DNA of 18,418 nt from Acidobacteriaceae bacterium. GTDB lineage: Bacteria > Acidobacteriota > Terriglobia > Terriglobales > SbA1. The first letter of the stretch is position 1, and every line of letters starts with the position of its first letter. The notes under the pieces are model-generated. The model saw nothing but the letters and a program-made list of their open reading frames with translations, was not told the origin of the DNA and did not search any database. Of the stretch, positions 15,567-18,418 are shown piece by piece. The translations under genes were made by a program, and so were the position numbers. The stretch covers positions 1-18,418 of the forward strand of contig PLEA01000602.1 in the NCBI GenBank assembly GCA_003136335.1, given 5' to 3'.

Positions 15567-17761
15567 AAAGCTACAAGGCTTTGATTGCAATCGATCTGAA
15601 GCTGGCTCTGCGCAACCGGTCTGTCATTTTTTTCAACTATCTTTTCCCGCTCATTTTCTTTTTTATCTTCGGACAGGCAATGCACGCCGAGCGCGGCGCA
15701 GCCATCACGATGGTTATCGCCATGGTCCTCATCATCGGTATCCTCGGCAATGGACTAATGGGCGCCGGCATACGAGCGGTACACGAACGCGAAGCCAACA
15801 TTCTGCGCCGCTACAAGGTTACGCCCATCACGCCCGCTCCCTTGCTCGTTGCTTCCGTGGTGACCGGCTGGATTCTGTATATGCCGAACGTGATTCTTAT
15901 TCTCGCGCTGGCACACTTCCTATACGGAATGCCGTGGCCCCAATCGATGGGCTCGATCCTCGTTTTCATTTCTGTGGCCATCGCCGGCTTTCGCGCCATC
16001 GGACTGATCCTCGCTTCGGTTGTGAACTCGATGCAGGAAAGTCAGCTGATCGTGCAGTTGATCTATCTTCCCATGCTGTTCCTGAGTGGCGCGACATTTC
16101 CTCTCTCCATGTTTCCGCCCTGGCTGTTGTTGATAACGCAGTTCGTCCCTGCGAGCTACATGGTGACGGGCATTCAAGGAATGCTTCTGCGGCAGGAAGG
16201 CATCGGGGCGAACCTTGAGCCCATGTTGGCGCTGGTGCTCACCACGTTCGTCGGCCTTTTCATCGCTTACAAATTATTTCGCTGGGAAAAAGAAGAGAAG
16301 ATTCGCGCCTCCGCGAAGCTCTGGCTGCTGGCTGTGCTGGCTCCATTCCTGTTGCTGGGCGCATGGCAGATGCATACCCGCAGCGGCATCGCCAAGACCA
16401 AGGTTCTGAACCGGCAACTCGCCCGCGGCGATACCTATCTGATTCGCGGAGCCCGCATCTTCGTCGGCAACGGCACCGTCATTGAAAATGGAACCGTGCT
16501 GGTGCGGGGCGGAAAAATTGCCGAAGTCTACGAGGGGGCCGGTCCCGATCCCAAGTCGGTAAAGGCGGAGGTCGTCGAGGCGGAGGGTAAAACAATTCTT
16601 CCCGGGCTGATTGACGTTCACGTTCATCTCGGGGCGCCCGGCGGCTTCTATCCCGACATGAGCAAGTACGATCCTGAGAAAAGCATGCTGCGCGAACTGG
16701 CTGCCTATTTGTACAGCGGCGTGACCACCGTCCGAAGCGTGGGCGACGGCTTGGACAGCGTGCTCAAGGTGCGCTCTACGGTCAATGGCGGTGAGGTCCT
16801 GGGCGCGGAATTATTCACGTGCGGGCCGCTGTTCACGGCACCCGGAGGACACGGCACCGAATATTTCACAGACCTTCCGGCCAACATTCGAGCGAATGTT
16901 GAAAAACAATTCACGCGTCTTCCGGCTTCCGCCGAACGAGCCAGGCAGCAAGTGGATGAATTGAAGAAGCAAGGAGTCGACTGTATTAAAGCGATTCTCG
17001 AGGCTGGCGCGGGCGGGCGGGTCTTCAACCGTCTTGATACTGGATTGTTTAATGCCGTTGCTCAAGCGGCGCACGCGGATGATCTGCCGCTGGCGGTTCA
17101 CACGGGAGATGCTCGCGATGTCGCGGACGCGGTGCAAGCCCAGGCCAACTCCATTGAACACGGTTCTTTTCGCGAAGCGATTCCAGCCGCGGTGTTTGAT
17201 CAGATGGCCAAGCAGGGAACGTTTTACGATCCGACCTTGAGCGTAGGCGAGGCGTTCAAAGATTTCGCAGCCGGCAAGACCGGCCTGCTGAAGCGTTCTC
17301 TCGTGCAGCAAGTGGGACCGCCGGAACTGCTGCAGGGAACGGAAGACGCTCTCGCCTCGAAGGACACCGAGTCGATGCGCGCGGCGCTGAGCCGCTACCC
17401 CATCGATATGCGGGTTGCCGTCGATAACCTGAAGCGCGCTCACCAGCACGGAGTCTCACTTGTCACAGGCAGTGACGCGGGAAACTTTCTCGTAATTCAC
17501 GGGCCCACCGTGCAACATGAACTTCAACTCTGGGTGCAAGCCGGAATTCCGGCGGCCGTGGCATTGCAGGCCGCCACTTTTAACGCCGCTCGGCTGTTGC
17601 GAGCCGAGAAGCGAATTGGTTCCATCCAACCCGGCAATGACGCCGATTTGCTCGTGGTCGACGGAAATCCTCTTGACGATATCACCGCTACCGAACGCAT
17701 CTCCCTGGTCGTTTTCAAGGGCGAGCGCGTCGACCGCACTGCACTGTTCGATCAGCACTGA
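15563..17761 (+). CDS. ABC-2 permease fused to an imidazolonepropionase-like amidohydrolase
   Basis: A single 732-residue open frame. Residues 1-240 are an ABC-2 permease: helices near 21-38, 47-70, 94-120, 130-154, 162-180 and 219-238, with cytoplasmic HEREANILRRYKVTPI (74-89) and the family-typical PASYMVTGIQGML (196-208). A charged linker (WEKEEKIRASAK, 241-252) leads to a seventh helix (253-270). Residues 290-732 are a complete amidohydrolase: H353 and H355 (DVHVH), K476 in CIKAI as the likely carboxylated lysine, H513 (LAVHTGD), H533 (SIEHGS) and D638 (TGSDAG), closing with GNDADLLVVDGNP. If the permease has both ends inside, helix 7 places the enzyme outside the cytoplasmic membrane. 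No internal ATG, GTG or TTG lies in the linker before helix 7. The substrate is unknown; related secreted enzymes act on cyclic amides or Xaa-Pro dipeptides. Confidence 0.9.
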   Translation: MKSYKALIAIDLKLALRNRSVIFFNYLFPLIFFFIFGQAMHAERGAAITMVIAMVLIIGILGNGLMGAGIRAVHEREANILRRYKVTPITPAPLLVASVVTGWILYMPNVILILALAHFLYGMPWPQSMGSILVFISVAIAGFRAIGLILASVVNSMQESQLIVQLIYLPMLFLSGATFPLSMFPPWLLLITQFVPASYMVTGIQGMLLRQEGIGANLEPMLALVLTTFVGLFIAYKLFRWEKEEKIRASAKLWLLAVLAPFLLLGAWQMHTRSGIAKTKVLNRQLARGDTYLIRGARIFVGNGTVIENGTVLVRGGKIAEVYEGAGPDPKSVKAEVVEAEGKTILPGLIDVHVHLGAPGGFYPDMSKYDPEKSMLRELAAYLYSGVTTVRSVGDGLDSVLKVRSTVNGGEVLGAELFTCGPLFTAPGGHGTEYFTDLPANIRANVEKQFTRLPASAERARQQVDELKKQGVDCIKAILEAGAGGRVFNRLDTGLFNAVAQAAHADDLPLAVHTGDARDVADAVQAQANSIEHGSFREAIPAAVFDQMAKQGTFYDPTLSVGEAFKDFAAGKTGLLKRSLVQQVGPPELLQGTEDALASKDTESMRAALSRYPIDMRVAVDNLKRAHQHGVSLVTGSDAGNFLVIHGPTVQHELQLWVQAGIPAAVALQAATFNAARLLRAEKRIGSIQPGNDADLLVVDGNPLDDITATERISLVVFKGERVDRTALFDQH

Positions 17762-17779
17762 TCAAGAAATCCACGGTGC

Positions 17780-17788
17780 TGCTATCCT
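17780..17788 (+). promoter_or_regulatory. Extended -10 candidate giving a leaderless mRNA for the YkgJ-like gene
   Basis: TGC followed by TATCCT (17783-17788) lies six bases before the GTG at 17795. No good -35 is visible and no Shine-Dalgarno exists. The spacing would put the transcription start on the start codon. Confidence 0.35.
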
Positions 17789-17794
17789 TGAATT

Positions 17795-18406
17795 GTGAGG
17801 AGCCGCTTTCCATCTTCCGGCGATCAGAAGCTGATCCAGATCGTGGACTCCGCGTTAAGCGATGTGACCCGTAGAAGCGGAAAATGGCTGGTCTGCCGCC
17901 CGGGATGCACGCAATGTTGCATCGGCGGGTTCTCCATCAATCAGCTCGATGCCTTCCGCTTGCGCCGAGGACTCGCCGATCTGGAAAAGCGTGCTCCGGA
18001 ACGTGCGGCACAGGTTCGCCAGCGTGCGCGCGAGTCGGTGGCGCGTCTGTCGCCGGAGTTTCCGGGCAATCCGATCACTGGCGTGCTAGACGAAGGGGAA
18101 GAGGCGGAGCAACTGTTCGCCGACTTCGCCAACGACGAGCCTTGCCCGGTGCTCGATCCTGTGACAGGAAATTGTGAACTGTATGAATCCCGCCCAATGA
18201 CCTGCCGCGTTTTCGGTCCGCCGGTGCGGTCGGAAGAAGGGTTGAGTGTTTGCGAACTCTGCTTCCAAGGCGCGTCGGATGATGAGATTGCCGCCTGCGA
18301 GATGAAGCCTGGTCCGGACGACCTGGAATCGCGCTTGCTCGAAGAACTCGAAAAAAGTACAGGAGCGCGCCGAAACACAATCATCGCCTTCGCCCTGGCA
18401 TCCTGA
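17795..18406 (+). CDS. YkgJ/UPF0153-type cysteine-cluster protein
   Basis: A 203-residue cytoplasmic protein starting at GTG 17795. The conserved cysteine pattern is C34-x3-C38-x2-C41-C42 (VCRPGCTQCCIGG), then CPVLDPVTGNCELYESRPMTCRVFG with C117, C127 and C137, and CELC at 153-156. The motif 'CPxLD...C-x-LYE-x-RPxxCR-x-F' defines the YkgJ family, described as a putative zinc- or iron-chelating domain and probably metal or Fe-S binding; no reaction is established. Between the two Cys blocks is an Arg/Glu/Ala-rich helical segment (about 52-86). It starts 33 bases after the ABC fusion gene and may be read from its own promoter. A functional link to the upstream genes is not evident. Confidence 0.85.
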   Translation: MRSRFPSSGDQKLIQIVDSALSDVTRRSGKWLVCRPGCTQCCIGGFSINQLDAFRLRRGLADLEKRAPERAAQVRQRARESVARLSPEFPGNPITGVLDEGEEAEQLFADFANDEPCPVLDPVTGNCELYESRPMTCRVFGPPVRSEEGLSVCELCFQGASDDEIAACEMKPGPDDLESRLLEELEKSTGARRNTIIAFALAS

Positions 18407-18418
18407 TTCCAATCAGGC

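Noticed and set aside
17750..17763. GATCA/TGATC palindrome over the stop of the ABC fusion gene as a terminator
   Set aside because: Only five pairs with no U-run; too weak to call.

Overview
The window looks like a chromosomal segment of an Acidobacteriota-type bacterium (soil or sediment, Terriglobia/Koribacter-like). This rests on moderately high GC, the mixture of secreted glycoside hydrolases, Tat substrates and secreted-type amidohydrolases, and the general look of the proteins. It is inference, since no rRNA or marker gene is present. I see no tRNA, rRNA, insertion sequence, phage gene or CRISPR array.

Layout. (1) 1-2112, minus strand: a Asp-box (BNR) propeller protein, a small secreted NTF2/DUF4440-like protein, and the start of a MoaD/ThiS-like ubiquitin-fold protein that runs off the left edge. 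(2) 2319-4784: a divergent pair of exported beta-glucan-type hydrolases, GH16 on minus (Sec signal) and GH30 on plus (Tat signal), sharing a 171-bp intergenic region with a tandem repeat. (3) 4785-7508: a 423-bp noncoding stretch with two inverted repeats, then a 766-residue GT20 trehalose-6-phosphate-synthase-like enzyme behind a two-helix membrane sensor-like module. (4) 7654-8313, minus: a LacI-family regulator of only 219 residues that has lost most of its ligand-binding domain, with palindromes upstream. (5) 8569-13508, minus: a complete respiratory formate dehydrogenase operon fdnG-fdnH-fdnI. Its catalytic subunit is interrupted by an in-frame TGA at the exact selenocysteine position and followed by a bacterial SECIS-like hairpin, so it is one gene, not two. 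(6) 13766-14566, plus: fdhE, divergent from fdnG. (7) 14637-17761, plus: an ABC-2 ATPase gene overlapping by 4 bp a 732-residue protein that joins an ABC-2 permease to a complete metal-dependent amidohydrolase. (8) 17795-18406, plus: a YkgJ-type cysteine-cluster protein.

How they fit. FdnG (Tat-exported, Mo/W-bisMGD, Sec, Fe-S), FdnH (four Fe-S clusters, one C-terminal helix) and FdnI (diheme cytochrome b) should form a periplasm-facing formate:quinone oxidoreductase, with FdhE as its maturation factor. selA/B/C/D and fdhD must lie elsewhere. The GH16/GH30 pair would attack extracellular beta-glucans. The ABC pair is translationally coupled, and a seventh membrane helix predicts that the hydrolase domain sits outside the cytoplasmic membrane.

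The most unusual items are the ABC permease-amidohydrolase fusion, the membrane-anchored sensor-like GT20 enzyme, and the shortened LacI regulator with nearby palindromes. Several plus-strand genes (fdhE, the ABC ATPase, ykgJ) lack a Shine-Dalgarno sequence and carry a -10-like hexamer just before the start codon, suggesting leaderless or near-leaderless mRNAs.
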